Origin: Streptomyces sp. NBC_01276
GTDB taxonomy: Bacteria; Actinomycetota; Actinomycetes; Streptomycetales; Streptomycetaceae
Length of the DNA: 64,000 nucleotides
Direction of reading: 5' to 3'
Assembly: GCF_041435355.1 (NCBI RefSeq)
Contig: NZ_CP108445.1
Coordinates: 4,949 to 68,948 of the forward strand
In this document: one piece after another, positions 32,242 through 42,174 of the stretch
How the letters are laid out: every line of letters starts with the position of its first letter
Numbering within the stretch: position 1 is the first letter of the stretch
Notes under the pieces: model-generated
Databases searched by the model: none
Told to the model about the DNA's origin: nothing
Seen by the model: only the letters and a program-made list of their open reading frames with translations
Translations under genes and position numbers: made by a program

Positions 32242-34820
32242 GCGTACGTCTCTCCTGTGGTCTTGCGGTCGGTCGGTGTGCTGCCGGTGAGGTAGGTGCG
32301 GACGGCGTCCTCCTGGGCGAGAGCGAGCGCGGTCCGTTCCCTGAGAGGCAGTGCTGAGGTGGCGGTGTGTGCGGCTTTGCGCAGCGCCCCGATGTGAGCC
32401 GGCCGGGCGCGGTCGCCGAATACTTCACGCAGCTCGGGGCCCCGGACCGCGACGGGTCCGATCCGCCTGCCGGCGACGGTGAAGCTGGCGTAGTGCCGCC
32501 ACCTGGGCAGTGAAGCGATGTCGCGGGGGGTGACCGTGTCCGGCCACTGGGAGGTGATCTGTGTGATGGCCTCCACGGACCCGGCCGTCGTGGACAGGCA
32601 GGAGGCGTTCTGCATCAGGGCGGCGCGGGTGGAGGGGCTGAGGCGGTGCATGAGCTGTGTCATGCCGTGCATCCGGCAGCCGAACTTGCGCAGTTGCTCG
32701 GTGATCTGGGCGAGGACGTCCGATTCGCCGTGGTCGAGGGAGATCATCTCGTCCAGGTAGAAACGGAATGGCCGCCGCCGGTTCTCGGGCAGGTCGCGGC
32801 GGGAGAGACCGGCGCGCAGGAAGTCGTGGACGATGAGGGAGATGAGCAGCGAGTTGGTGGGCCCGGTGCCGGGCGGGCAGATCCACAGCACCTGGCCCTC
32901 GTCCATGGCCCGGCGGATGTCGTAGGCGCTGACCGGGCATCCGAGGAAGGCCCGTACCACCGGACTCGCGCCGAGCCGCTCCAGAGGGTTGAGGACCGTC
33001 GCCAGCGCATCACGGGGAAGGTCGGGAAAGCTCCCGGTCCACCACTTCCTCGCTTCTGCGTCCAGTGTGGCCACCACGAGTTGACGGAAGGCCGGGTCGG
33101 TCAGCAGCGCCCGGACCTGGAACACCGTTGCTTGCTGCTCGGGCCTCTGGGCGGCGACGGCCCTGGTGTTGACGGCGACGAGAGCCTCGATCGCCTTCGT
33201 CATGATGGTGAGCGCGCGGGGCGCGGTGACGTCCCCCCAGCCCAGCGCCCCGGCGAACGCCCCGACGACCGCGGCGGTCACCTCGTGCGGCGGCTGCTGG
33301 GCACTCATGTCCAGCAGGTTCCAGCAGGACAGGAGGTCCGTGTCGGCGCGGATGGTCAGGTCGAACAGCGCGACCCGGTCGATGAGGTGGTCGTGGGCGA
33401 GGTAGCGGGCGACGTCGGCGAAGGAGTCGCCGTGCGGGTCCACGAACGCGAGCCCCCGCCCGTTGTGGGCGCTGGCGACGGCGTGGACCTGGGCGCGCAT
33501 GGTTTTGCCCCATCCGGCCTTGCCGGACTGGATTTCGAAGAGGGTGTCGTCCTCGTGGGTGGCCAGCAGCCGCTCGCGGCCGTCGGGCCCCCGGTGCCAG
33601 CCCTGGGGCAGCAGGTCCGCACCGGGTGCATAGGTCGGCATGTCGCTTTCCAGCAGGCTCACCCGCGCGGTGACGGTGGGCGGCTTCAGGAGTCCCGCCA
33701 GCTCCTCGATGTGAGCCCACCCCCTTCGCGCCGGGCGCAGCAGACCGCTCGCCCACCGGGCATCGAAGCGGTCGCGCCACGGCCACCGGTCTGGGCCGAT
33801 CCTCAGCGGTCCCAGTGCCCATCCCTGCCCGGCCAGCCGGGACGCTCCCGCGTACACGTCCATGGCCGCCCCGATCCGGGCCAGACGCTGCTCCGCCCGC
33901 CCGGCCGTGTCGGACGCGCACCGCACCAGGACCTGCACGCGCACCAGGCCGGGGGAGTGGGCGAGCTTGCCGAGGACTGCGTCGCGGTCGACGCGCCGGG
34001 GCTGAGGTGACATCACCATCTGGCCCCGGGGCGTGCCGCGCCATTCGGCCGGGTCCAGGAGCCGGCCCACGGAGGCGGGCAGGCTCTCGGCGGGCTGACG
34101 GACGAGCCAGCGCGCTTCGCGCTGCGCCTCACGGCGGGACTTCTCCCGGGCCCGCTGCACGGTGTGGAAGCGGTACACGGCAAGTCGCCAGCGTGAGGCG
34201 GGGGCCAGGTCGACGCACACCTCGGCGAGGTCGCCCAGCTCGGCGTTCAGGTCGGCGACCGCATCGAGCAGCGGCTGGAGCGGATCGGGGTCCAGAGGGA
34301 CCTCGCGCAGACGTGACCCGGGTTCTCCGTGCAGGGTCAGCACCGCCCGTACCGTGTGCTCGCGCCGCTTGTCGGCGACCGGATCCGCGGCCTTGACCTG
34401 GACCCGGGCCCCGTAGGGGGTCTGGGCGAGCAGCGCGCGGGCGGAGGCGGGGGCTTCGATGCGGTAGGCGAGGGACCTGTGGCCGTCGGCGCGCAGCCGC
34501 AGCCGCAGCGTCCGGGCCCGCCGCGGCGTCCACCACGGGCCGGAGCCGGCGGCGCGGACCAGCTGCATGCCCTGACGCCAGATCTGCTCCGCGCTCGGAT
34601 CGAACTGGGCGGTGGGGACGAGTTCCATGTACGTCCGGCGGCTGAGGGCCTCGGCGGCCAGGCGCTGTTGCAGGGCCTCCCAGCCGGCCAGCACCGCGGC
34701 CGCGATCAGGGCAAGCCACCAGAGGTTGGCCAGCGTCCAGTCGGTGACGGCCGCGAGGGCGTCAAGAAGGTCAGCGCCGAAGCTGAAGGCCCCGGAGGCC
34801 GTCAGGTGGTGCGGTTCCAT
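32238..34820 (-). CDS. VirD4/TraG-like coupling ATPase
   Basis: 860 aa. One N-terminal helix (LANLWWLALIAAAVLAGWEA) is followed by a large domain and Walker A FEIQSGKAGWGKTMRAQVHA near residue 430. Then come GLAFVDPHGDSFADVARYLA and a Walker B-like stretch RFYLDEMISLDHGESDVLAQ. The terminal motif ITEQLRKFGCRMHGMTQLMH is typical of TraG/TrwB-type proteins. It would recruit the plasmid DNA complex to the secretion channel. It overlaps the neighbouring genes on both sides. Confidence 0.88.
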   Translation of the reverse strand: MEPHHLTASGAFSFGADLLDALAAVTDWTLANLWWLALIAAAVLAGWEALQQRLAAEALSRRTYMELVPTAQFDPSAEQIWRQGMQLVRAAGSGPWWTPRRARTLRLRLRADGHRSLAYRIEAPASARALLAQTPYGARVQVKAADPVADKRREHTVRAVLTLHGEPGSRLREVPLDPDPLQPLLDAVADLNAELGDLAEVCVDLAPASRWRLAVYRFHTVQRAREKSRREAQREARWLVRQPAESLPASVGRLLDPAEWRGTPRGQMVMSPQPRRVDRDAVLGKLAHSPGLVRVQVLVRCASDTAGRAEQRLARIGAAMDVYAGASRLAGQGWALGPLRIGPDRWPWRDRFDARWASGLLRPARRGWAHIEELAGLLKPPTVTARVSLLESDMPTYAPGADLLPQGWHRGPDGRERLLATHEDDTLFEIQSGKAGWGKTMRAQVHAVASAHNGRGLAFVDPHGDSFADVARYLAHDHLIDRVALFDLTIRADTDLLSCWNLLDMSAQQPPHEVTAAVVGAFAGALGWGDVTAPRALTIMTKAIEALVAVNTRAVAAQRPEQQATVFQVRALLTDPAFRQLVVATLDAEARKWWTGSFPDLPRDALATVLNPLERLGASPVVRAFLGCPVSAYDIRRAMDEGQVLWICPPGTGPTNSLLISLIVHDFLRAGLSRRDLPENRRRPFRFYLDEMISLDHGESDVLAQITEQLRKFGCRMHGMTQLMHRLSPSTRAALMQNASCLSTTAGSVEAITQITSQWPDTVTPRDIASLPRWRHYASFTVAGRRIGPVAVRGPELREVFGDRARPAHIGALRKAAHTATSALPLRERTALALAQEDAVRTYLTGSTPTDRKTTGETYA

Positions 34821-35434
34821 GATCCGTCTCCGGTCTGGGTGAAGTGGACGGCGGCGGGGCGGCCGTCGAGGAGGGTCCCGGCTCGGTCGGCGCCCGCCCA
34901 GACCAGCCGGACCACCGCGCGGGAGGGGGTGCCGTCCTGGCGGGCGGTGGCGGCCTGGATGCGGACCTGGCTGTAGCTGGAGGTCTCGGCCAGCCAGGCC
35001 GTACGGCCGAGTCCGAGCAGCAGCCGCTCGTCGGCGGCCGGGAGGTCCGGGCTGCTGGCCTGGTCGAGGGCCTGCTGGATGAGCGGGTCGGCCGCGGGTC
35101 CGGATCCGGGCGGCGGCAGCTGCTGAAAGCGAGGGGCTGGGCCACTGTTCGGCGCGCTGCCGGACGACGCCGGCACGTGGGCTGACGGGGAGGCCGCGGT
35201 GTCTGTTCCGGCCTGCGCTGCCGGCGAGGCAGATGGCGGGGCAGGCGAACGCACGGGCGACAGCATGGGTGCCGGGTGCGGGCTCCGGACCGGCATCGCC
35301 GCGGGCGGGGTCTGTCTGGCTGACGGGGGAGTTCCAGCGCTGTGCAGTCCCGTGTAGAGCAGGAAGGCTCCGGTGGCGGTGAGGACGGCGGCGGTGGTGA
35401 TCAGGCGCGCGCCTGTCCAGGGGGCGGTGGTCAC
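34802..35434 (-). CDS. Membrane-anchored conjugation accessory protein
   Basis: 210 aa. A single N-terminal helix (LITTAAVLTATGAFLLYTGL) is followed by a Pro/Ser/Ala tether of about 80 residues. An exported domain of about 100 residues (DPLIQQALDQASSPDLPAAD, VRIQAATARQDGTPSRAVVR, VWAGADRAGTLLDGRPAAVH) ends the protein. No family is recognised. A wall-spanning strut of the conjugation channel would fit its shape and position. Confidence 0.7.
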   Translation of the reverse strand: MTTAPWTGARLITTAAVLTATGAFLLYTGLHSAGTPPSARQTPPAAMPVRSPHPAPMLSPVRSPAPPSASPAAQAGTDTAASPSAHVPASSGSAPNSGPAPRFQQLPPPGSGPAADPLIQQALDQASSPDLPAADERLLLGLGRTAWLAETSSYSQVRIQAATARQDGTPSRAVVRLVWAGADRAGTLLDGRPAAVHFTQTGDGSWNRTT

Positions 35435-36549
35435 AGGAGCCGTGCCCCTCCCGCGTAGTCGGGCATCGCGGTCACCGGGTCGATCTGCACCTGCTTGCCC
35501 GGCCTGGGCGCGTTGATCATCTTTCCGTCGCCGAGGTAGATCCCGACGTGATGGATGGTGGAGTCGGATGTGGCGCTGTAGCCGTAGAAGATGAGGTCAC
35601 CGGGGACCAGGGCGCCGAAGCCGGCTGAGGCAGGGATCCGGCGTCCGGCACTCGCCTGCTCGGCCGCGGTGCGGGGGAGGTTGATACCGGCCTTGGCGTA
35701 GGCGTACTGGGTCAGACCGGAGCAGTCGAAGCCGCTGACGGTGCCGCCGTCCTGCCCGCCGGGGGAGCAGCAGATCCCGGTGGTCGGGCCGGAGGGGCCG
35801 CCGCCGCCCCAGGAGTAGGGCTGCCCCTGCTGGGCCAGTGCGGCCTGGATGACCGCGCCGACATTTCCGGACGGGAGGGCGGGGACGCGGCCGAGGGCGT
35901 CGTAGCGGTCGATCCCTGACATGACGTCGTCCACGTACGCCCAGGACAGGTTGTAGGTGTGGATCGCGGCGCGGAGCTGGTCCCGGTCGCCCAGGTCGCG
36001 GCCGTTGCCGCACAGGTAGACGGCCGCCGACAGAGCGGCGTCGTCCACGTTGTGCGGGCTGATGACCCCGTCCCCGTTCCCGTCTTTGCCGTAGGCGCGG
36101 AAGGTCTCGGGCAGGAACTGGAACGGGCCGACGGCCCGCTCGTATTCGCTGTCGTTGTCCCAGGCGCCGCCGTCGGTGTCGCGGATGGCGGTGGTGTTTC
36201 CGCCGGCCCCGGAGCCGTCCAGGCGCAGGCCCACGATGAACGGCTGGATGTCCCCGCCCGCGCCGACCAGGTGGCCGGAGGCGTGGTCGGATTCGACGCG
36301 GGCGATCCCGGCGAGGATCTGCCAGCGCATGCCCTTGCACCCGCTGACGTACCGGGTGACCTGGGCGGCGCCGGTGAGATAGCCCGCGAGCATCCGCTCA
36401 GGGATCCCGGCCGCCGCCGCGCTGACCGTGCCGCCGCCACCGGTCCGGCTTTTGGCCGTTGCGGCGGCGAGCAGGACGGGCCCGGTGCAGCACACGGCCG
36501 CCACTGCCAGCAGCACGCCCAGACATCCCAGCTTCTTCCACCCCTTCAC
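35431..36549 (-). CDS. Bifunctional lytic transglycosylase / NlpC-P60 hydrolase
   Basis: 372 aa, GTG start. After a signal/anchor (GCLGVLLAVAAVCCTGPVLL) comes a transglycosylase-like domain (ILAGIARVESDHASGHLVGA, AVGPFQFLPETFRAYGKDGN; Glu of the ARVES motif). The C-terminal NlpC/P60 domain has catalytic Cys in GFDCSGLTQYAYAKAGINLP and His in STIHHVGIYLGDGKMINAPR. It would open peptidoglycan for the conjugation machine. Closest analogues are VirB1-like and TcpG-type enzymes of Gram-positive systems. Confidence 0.92.
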   Translation of the reverse strand: MKGWKKLGCLGVLLAVAAVCCTGPVLLAAATAKSRTGGGGTVSAAAAGIPERMLAGYLTGAAQVTRYVSGCKGMRWQILAGIARVESDHASGHLVGAGGDIQPFIVGLRLDGSGAGGNTTAIRDTDGGAWDNDSEYERAVGPFQFLPETFRAYGKDGNGDGVISPHNVDDAALSAAVYLCGNGRDLGDRDQLRAAIHTYNLSWAYVDDVMSGIDRYDALGRVPALPSGNVGAVIQAALAQQGQPYSWGGGGPSGPTTGICCSPGGQDGGTVSGFDCSGLTQYAYAKAGINLPRTAAEQASAGRRIPASAGFGALVPGDLIFYGYSATSDSTIHHVGIYLGDGKMINAPRPGKQVQIDPVTAMPDYAGGARLL

Positions 36550-39281
36550 TGGCCGCCGTCCTCGCGTGGGTGGCGTCCAGCAGCACGCGGGGCCTGCAGG
36601 AGTGCCAGCAGCCGGTCCCGGTCGGTCGAGGCCGGGCCGTGGCTTTCGCCCCGTGCACCGGCCCGGCGGGGCTGGCCCGGTGACTCCTGACGGCGGTCTG
36701 AAGGCGGGGCAGACGCGCGGGCAGGTTCCGCGCCGGCCGATGCGGCTGTGTCCAGACGGCTGATCGTGGTGCGCGGCCCGCCTGCGCGGCCGGTGTGGAG
36801 CGGGGCGGTGTGGATGGCCGCCGCGATGGCGGCGTCACGGACGGAGCCGATGGGGTCGTGGACCTGCCACGCAGTAGCGAGGGCCTGCCCGGTGTGGTCG
36901 ACGCGGTCACGGACCGCGCGTCCGCCGTCCGCCCACCGCCCGCCGTCCTCACGGACCTGGAGAGAAGCCACCCGCAGCTGTGTCCGGGCGTCCTCGGTGA
37001 ACTGCGATGCCGCGCCGTGGGCACGGCCGATGTTGCGGGGCAGACCCAGGGTCGCGCCGTAGGCAAGGCGGGCGCTGCGGGAGGCGATGCGGTAGCCGCG
37101 CAGCCGGGAGGCACGGGCGTGGACGCGTGATCCGAGCAGAGGAGGGTCGGTGTCGGGGTCGTGGAGAATCTCACCGGTCCACTGGTCCACCACCATTGCG
37201 CCCCCGGCTCCCGGCCGGATGTTTCCGTGCCCGGGCAGGGCACCGTTTGCGGCGTGGTGCAGCCGTGCGGCCGCGGGGTGCCTGCCGGGCCTGGGGCCGA
37301 TCAGAGCGGTGTGCGCGCCGCGCAGCGCCATGTGCGTGCCGCGCAGTGCCATCGCCAGCGGGGCAATCCCGCGCCGGCCCTCGGCCAGAGCGTCGCCGAG
37401 CAGCCGGCCCGACGCCATCGGCATCCCGCTGCCGTCCGTGAGCGACGCGAGGCTGCCCAGGGACCGCAGCCGCGCCCCGAACGCACTGTGCGCGGCCGAC
37501 GGCCCGCCGTAGCGTCCCAGACCGCCACCGCCGCCACCTGCAGGGCCGTTCATGGCGAGGGCGGCGCCGAGTTCGGAGCTGTCGCCGCGCAGGTGGGTAC
37601 CGCCGATCTTCGAGTACCGCATCCGGGTCGCCATGCGCTGCCCAAAACTGGCGGTCGCGGCCAGGATCCGGCGGTGCATGATCAGAAACGCCACGGCGAG
37701 GGCGTCGACGAGCAGCAGCCGTTCCACGATCAGCTCGGGCCCGCTGTCGGACAGCAGGGCATCCACGCCGATCCCGAAGAGCGGCAGAGCCATCGCGGCC
37801 ATGAAAGAGACCAGGGCAGAGACGACGAACACGCCAAGCCACCGCCACAGCACCATCCGGGAGGGCCCGGGAAGCATCGCCCACACCCAGGCGACGGGGC
37901 CTGCCGCAGCCGTCGCGGCATCCGACGCCTGCGCACCGAGCATCACCACCGCCATCGAGACGATCATCAGCGTGACGACGACGACGGCGACGAGGAGGGC
38001 AATGACGGACCACACCCGGTCCCAGGAGGGCTTCACCGCATAGTCGGCGCAGGCCGATCCGACCGGACCCGCCTTGTCCAGCTCCTTCACGAGCGTCGAG
38101 AACGCGGAGTCCCTATCGGTTCTGCCGGTTCCGGTGCCGTCCTCGCAGAATTCACGGGCGGGAGCCTTCAGCTCCGCGCACGGGTTGGCCTGGCTCTCGG
38201 TTCCCTGTCGTTTGCACGTCTCCTTGGCCATCCCGAAAAGCAGCTTGCAGTCCGGATTGGCAGCCGCCTGGCCGCCGGATTCGGCGACGCTGCGTTCACA
38301 GTCCTGCTTGAGTGGCCCGACCACCCTTTTGCACTTCGAGAGGTCGACGCCGCTCGGCCCCTGCTCATCCTGACCACTCTGGACCCACTTCACGTGAGCC
38401 TTGTACGCGGCGGCGTCACCAGGGGCCTTCGGGTCAAGGATCCGGCCGTACTGGAGCAGCATGTAGGGCTTGACGACCAGGGCGTCCGTGAGCGCGTTCT
38501 GGATCGGCCCGGTCACGGTCTTTGCCTCGGCCCGCTCCTTCACACACGCCTCGTGGGCCGGGCCGACCGCACTGTCGCACGGGCGCGCCCCCCGGGCCGG
38601 GGTATCGAAGTAGGAGCTGGTGGTGATGGCCGCGACCTCGATGGCGGCCTGGTGCGTCTGTGCGAGGGGCCCGTCCCTTCCCAGCAGGTAGTCGGGCCTG
38701 ATGAGCGCGCTGGTGGCCAAGGCCGCGATGACCAGGGTCATCACGATCTCTCCGAGCCCCGTGCCGACCTTGCCGCGCACAAACAGGATCAGCCCGAACA
38801 CGAAAGCCCACGCCAGCAGCAGCTCGGTGAGCCCGAGCGCGCCCACGACATGCCGCTCGTACGCGTCGGCGAGACGCTGCGCCGGATTCGTCAGCAGGGT
38901 CAGCAAGGGGAACTTGAACACGAAGTCGAGCAGCCAGCAGCACAGCCCGACCAGCAGGCGCACCAGGGTGAACAGGCCGGACAGCACCAGGCGCTGGGTC
39001 TGTCCCGCCACATCAAGGTCCGGCACCCCGCCGTTTTCGATCAGCTTGACCGCCGGAACGCCGTCCGGCGTGCCGGCCACGGCCTCCAGCTGGTAGCCGC
39101 TGAGCAGTGCACCCTCACGGGTGTGAATGTCCAGCGGGCTCAGCAGCCCGCCGCCCGAGGCATCGCCCCCGTCGGCTGCGGCCGCGACCGCGGTGTTCGT
39201 CACCAGGAACACGACGGTGAGCAGCGCGACGAACCCGGCTGCCCGCACCGTCCCCCGGTCGACGGGGAAGTAGCCCCTCAC
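36546..39281 (-). CDS. VirB6/TrbL-like polytopic membrane protein
   Basis: 911 aa, GTG overlapping the previous stop. Signal-like first helix, then helices around 85-125 (LFTLVRLLVGLCCWLLDFVF) and 140-200. An exported Cys-rich insert follows (CKRVVGPLKQDCERSV, CKLLFGMAKETCKRQGTESQ). A second set of helices comes next (VWSVIALLVAVVVVTLMIVS, LGVFVVSALVSFMAAMALPL), and then a 350-residue Arg/Gly/Ala-rich cytoplasmic tail. The topology matches the channel component VirB6/TrbL of Gram-positive conjugation systems. Confidence 0.8.
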   Translation of the reverse strand: MRGYFPVDRGTVRAAGFVALLTVVFLVTNTAVAAAADGGDASGGGLLSPLDIHTREGALLSGYQLEAVAGTPDGVPAVKLIENGGVPDLDVAGQTQRLVLSGLFTLVRLLVGLCCWLLDFVFKFPLLTLLTNPAQRLADAYERHVVGALGLTELLLAWAFVFGLILFVRGKVGTGLGEIVMTLVIAALATSALIRPDYLLGRDGPLAQTHQAAIEVAAITTSSYFDTPARGARPCDSAVGPAHEACVKERAEAKTVTGPIQNALTDALVVKPYMLLQYGRILDPKAPGDAAAYKAHVKWVQSGQDEQGPSGVDLSKCKRVVGPLKQDCERSVAESGGQAAANPDCKLLFGMAKETCKRQGTESQANPCAELKAPAREFCEDGTGTGRTDRDSAFSTLVKELDKAGPVGSACADYAVKPSWDRVWSVIALLVAVVVVTLMIVSMAVVMLGAQASDAATAAAGPVAWVWAMLPGPSRMVLWRWLGVFVVSALVSFMAAMALPLFGIGVDALLSDSGPELIVERLLLVDALAVAFLIMHRRILAATASFGQRMATRMRYSKIGGTHLRGDSSELGAALAMNGPAGGGGGGLGRYGGPSAAHSAFGARLRSLGSLASLTDGSGMPMASGRLLGDALAEGRRGIAPLAMALRGTHMALRGAHTALIGPRPGRHPAAARLHHAANGALPGHGNIRPGAGGAMVVDQWTGEILHDPDTDPPLLGSRVHARASRLRGYRIASRSARLAYGATLGLPRNIGRAHGAASQFTEDARTQLRVASLQVREDGGRWADGGRAVRDRVDHTGQALATAWQVHDPIGSVRDAAIAAAIHTAPLHTGRAGGPRTTISRLDTAASAGAEPARASAPPSDRRQESPGQPRRAGARGESHGPASTDRDRLLALLQAPRAAGRHPREDGGQ

Positions 39282-39610
39282 AGCCGCCGCCCCGCGCTGC
39301 TCACAAGCCCGATCGCAGCTGAGACCGCGAGGGCGGAGAACAGCAGCAGTGCGGTGCGGTGGTTGAGACCGGCAGGCCAGACGGAGGCCTGCGAGGCCGG
39401 TCCCGGCATCCGGCTCATGCCGCAGTAGGCGACGGTAGGCCCTGCCGTCAGGTGGCAGTCCTGGCCCGTGCCCTCTTCGAACGGTGCAGCAACTGCGGGC
39501 GTCGGGCGGGTGTGGGGCATGGCCCAGGCGCCGACGGTGCACGTGATCAGGAGCAGCGCGACGGCGGCGACGAGCAGTCGCCGCACACCGGCGGTGGTGG
39601 TGCGGGTCAC
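39278..39610 (-). CDS. Two-helix membrane protein of the conjugation operon
   Basis: 110 aa, GTG start. Helices at both ends (LLVAAVALLLITCTVGAWAM, ALLLFSALAVSAAIGLVSSA) flank a short exported loop with a Cys pair (QDCHLTAGPTVAYCGMS). It overlaps the VirB4-like and VirB6-like genes by four bases each, so it likely belongs to the channel. Not recognised otherwise. Confidence 0.7.
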   Translation of the reverse strand: MTRTTTAGVRRLLVAAVALLLITCTVGAWAMPHTRPTPAVAAPFEEGTGQDCHLTAGPTVAYCGMSRMPGPASQASVWPAGLNHRTALLLFSALAVSAAIGLVSSAGRRL

Positions 39611-42174
39611 GAGGTCCCCCTGTCGGCCGGGGCGTGTGGCGTCCGGCCGGGTGTAGTGAAGATCGATTCCTTGAGGCGGGGCACGGGCGGGACGACGACT
39701 TTGATCCGGCCGACCTGCATCCGCGGATCACGCAGGAACATCTCGCCCTCGCGGCCGCTCTGTCCCACGGGGGACAGGCCGGTGGTGACCATCCGTACGA
39801 GGTCTTCGTCGTCGCCGTCCAGGCCGATGAAGTGCAGCCCCTTGGCGGCGCGGGCGCGGTCGCTGGTGCGGGCGAGGAACCGGTAGGCGATCAGGGCCGC
39901 GTCGGCTCCGAGTTCGTCTTTGTCGTGGGCGCCGAGGAAGCAGCCGGCGCCGTGCTTGCGGCCGTCGTGGAGGATCTCGTGGACCAGCGCGGAGCCCTCC
40001 GCGGAGGAGGTCAGCCAGTACACCTCGTCCATCGACACCAGGCAGAACCGCTCCGGGTCGGTGAAAGCGGCCTGGCGGGCGATCGCGGCGATCAGATACA
40101 GCACGGCCCGCCCGATCAAGGCCTCCAGAGGCTGCTGGCGCAGGACCTCGGCGTCGGCGAACGCCTCCTTCGGCGGCAGGGTCAGGCCGGTGGTGGTGAC
40201 CACCACCAGGTCCGCGCCCAGGTCCCCGTCCAGGGTGACCGGTGGCAGGTCCGCATCGAAGACCATCGCCGCGAGGGGGTTGCCGCGCACGATCCGCAGC
40301 AGGTCGGCCATCGTCGCTGCCGCGTCCGACCGGGTCGCGGTACCGGTCTCGGCGAGGCCGGCGAGGACGTCCAAGACCTTTCCCATGGACGGATCCGGGC
40401 CCGCGCACACCTCCTGGACCGCGTGATGCAGTACCGCCCCGGACGCGGTCATCGCCCCCACCCCCAGCTGCAGGGTGAGGTAGGAGAGGGCGTAGTGGGC
40501 GCCGACGGCTCCGCCGAACACGCGCAGCGGGTCGATGGACACCTCGGCGCGGGCGGCGTCGATCACCTCGCACCGCTCACCCATCGCGGCCCGCCCGAAG
40601 CTCGCCCACTCCCGGATCGGCGTCCGGTCGATGACGATCGCCCGCCCGCCCTGGTCCACGACCGCCGCGGTGACGAGTTTCTCCAGCACGCTTTTCCCGG
40701 CGCCGAGATCCCCGACCACAGCCAGCGACGCGGACGCGTTCACCTGCGGCGCGTTGGCCGGGTTCAGCAGGACGGGGCGGATGGTGCCGCTGTCCAGGTC
40801 GTGACCGACCAGCATCCCGCCCGGGTCCCCCACCCCCGACAAGGTGAACGCCCCCGCGGCGGCCCAGTCCTCCGACAGCTGGTGCTGGGTGAACTGGCCC
40901 AGCTTCGCCGGACGGGCAGTGCCGGGAAGGGACAGGGCGAACAGGTCTTCCTGCATGCCGTAGGGGCGCTCCACCCGGTAGTCACCCCCCGACAGAGCCG
41001 CAGACAGCTCCCGCGCCCGCTCATCACACGTGGCCGTGTCGGGCCCCCACACGGACAGCACCGTCACCGACTGGACCTCGACCTCCACCGACGTCCGCGC
41101 CATCCGCGCGTCCTGCTCGGCAAGATCCCCCGCCGCCTCAGGAAGGGAATGCGGCATCCCGGTCGGCTGTGCCCCGTACTGTCCGGCCTGGTCCAGGAGT
41201 TCGCGCTTCTTGCGCTGGACCTGGGCTCGGGCCTTCTTCGCCGGGACGATCCGCAGATCCACACACACGTCGACCGGAAAGTGAAGCTGCTCCAGCTGCG
41301 CGAGGACGTCCGCGCTGTCGACTGCCACGGCGGGCGGAAGCTCGGCGAGCACGAGGTGGGACTGGTAGCCGGTCCCGGCCTCGGATTCGACCTGCACCCA
41401 CCGGCGGCCCAGAGGGGACGCGGTGCCGGCCTTGCGCCACCACGGCCGATCGGAGGCCGTCGCCTTGCCCGGGATCCGGGTGTCCTGCCCGCCTTCGGCG
41501 AGACGGATCTGCCCCAGATCCGCATACGAGGGGGAGGAGAGCCGGCCCGCGTGGACGCGGCTGCCGTAGAGCGGGCTGTGCTCGGCGTCCGACAGCAGCG
41601 GCTCCTGCGCGAGGCCGCGATGGACGGCGTGCTGCACCATCCACACGATTTCCGCCGGGGACGCGGGCCGCAGCCCGAGCCCGCCACCCAAAGAGGTCTG
41701 GATCCGCTCAGCCTCCGCGAACGCAGCCCTCAGCTCCGCCTCGGGCACCGGTACCGGCGGGAGGTCAAGTGCGGCGGACAGCTCCCCGTACAGGGCGTTC
41801 AGGGAAGCGGTCGCAGTCCGGCCCGGGAGGGGCACGGCCAGCCACAGGGTCCGCTCATGCATGTCCTGGTCGGCCAGCAGGTCCACCGCCGCCGCGCAGG
41901 TTTCCGCCCAGGCGGGCAGGCGCTGCCAGTCCAGGCCGGCCACCATCCGCTCGGCGATCTCGCCCGGGTCGGTACGCGCAGCCAGGACGAACAGCCTCGG
42001 CTCCATCGCAGGCATCGACCGCACCAGGGAAGTGACCCGGTCCAGCAGGTCCTGGCGCACCCGGGCGGGAAGATAGCCGCCCGCCAGCGGCGTCACCCGC
42101 CACACCGCCCAGACCCGGGAGGAAGCCGACCACAGCAGATGACCGGCAACATGCCGGAACGGAGGAGTACGCAT
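39607..42174 (-). CDS. VirB4-like conjugation ATPase
   Basis: 855 aa from the ATG at 42174 (AGGAGG eight bases upstream; a GTG one codon earlier is possible). The N-terminal half resembles the SCO6880/PrgI-associated part of actinobacterial VirB4 proteins. Walker A is LAVVGDLGAGKSVLEKLVTA, then VIDRTPIREWASF. Walker B is ERFCLVSMDEVYWLTSS, and GCFLGAHDKDELGADAALIA resembles the motif near the arginine finger. It powers channel assembly and substrate transfer. Confidence 0.88.
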   Translation of the reverse strand: MRTPPFRHVAGHLLWSASSRVWAVWRVTPLAGGYLPARVRQDLLDRVTSLVRSMPAMEPRLFVLAARTDPGEIAERMVAGLDWQRLPAWAETCAAAVDLLADQDMHERTLWLAVPLPGRTATASLNALYGELSAALDLPPVPVPEAELRAAFAEAERIQTSLGGGLGLRPASPAEIVWMVQHAVHRGLAQEPLLSDAEHSPLYGSRVHAGRLSSPSYADLGQIRLAEGGQDTRIPGKATASDRPWWRKAGTASPLGRRWVQVESEAGTGYQSHLVLAELPPAVAVDSADVLAQLEQLHFPVDVCVDLRIVPAKKARAQVQRKKRELLDQAGQYGAQPTGMPHSLPEAAGDLAEQDARMARTSVEVEVQSVTVLSVWGPDTATCDERARELSAALSGGDYRVERPYGMQEDLFALSLPGTARPAKLGQFTQHQLSEDWAAAGAFTLSGVGDPGGMLVGHDLDSGTIRPVLLNPANAPQVNASASLAVVGDLGAGKSVLEKLVTAAVVDQGGRAIVIDRTPIREWASFGRAAMGERCEVIDAARAEVSIDPLRVFGGAVGAHYALSYLTLQLGVGAMTASGAVLHHAVQEVCAGPDPSMGKVLDVLAGLAETGTATRSDAAATMADLLRIVRGNPLAAMVFDADLPPVTLDGDLGADLVVVTTTGLTLPPKEAFADAEVLRQQPLEALIGRAVLYLIAAIARQAAFTDPERFCLVSMDEVYWLTSSAEGSALVHEILHDGRKHGAGCFLGAHDKDELGADAALIAYRFLARTSDRARAAKGLHFIGLDGDDEDLVRMVTTGLSPVGQSGREGEMFLRDPRMQVGRIKVVVPPVPRLKESIFTTPGRTPHAPADRGTS

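Noticed and set aside
32646..34010. 454-aa plus-strand frame
   Set aside because: Antisense to the coupling-protein gene, no start signal, and His/Gln/Gly/Arg-rich composition.
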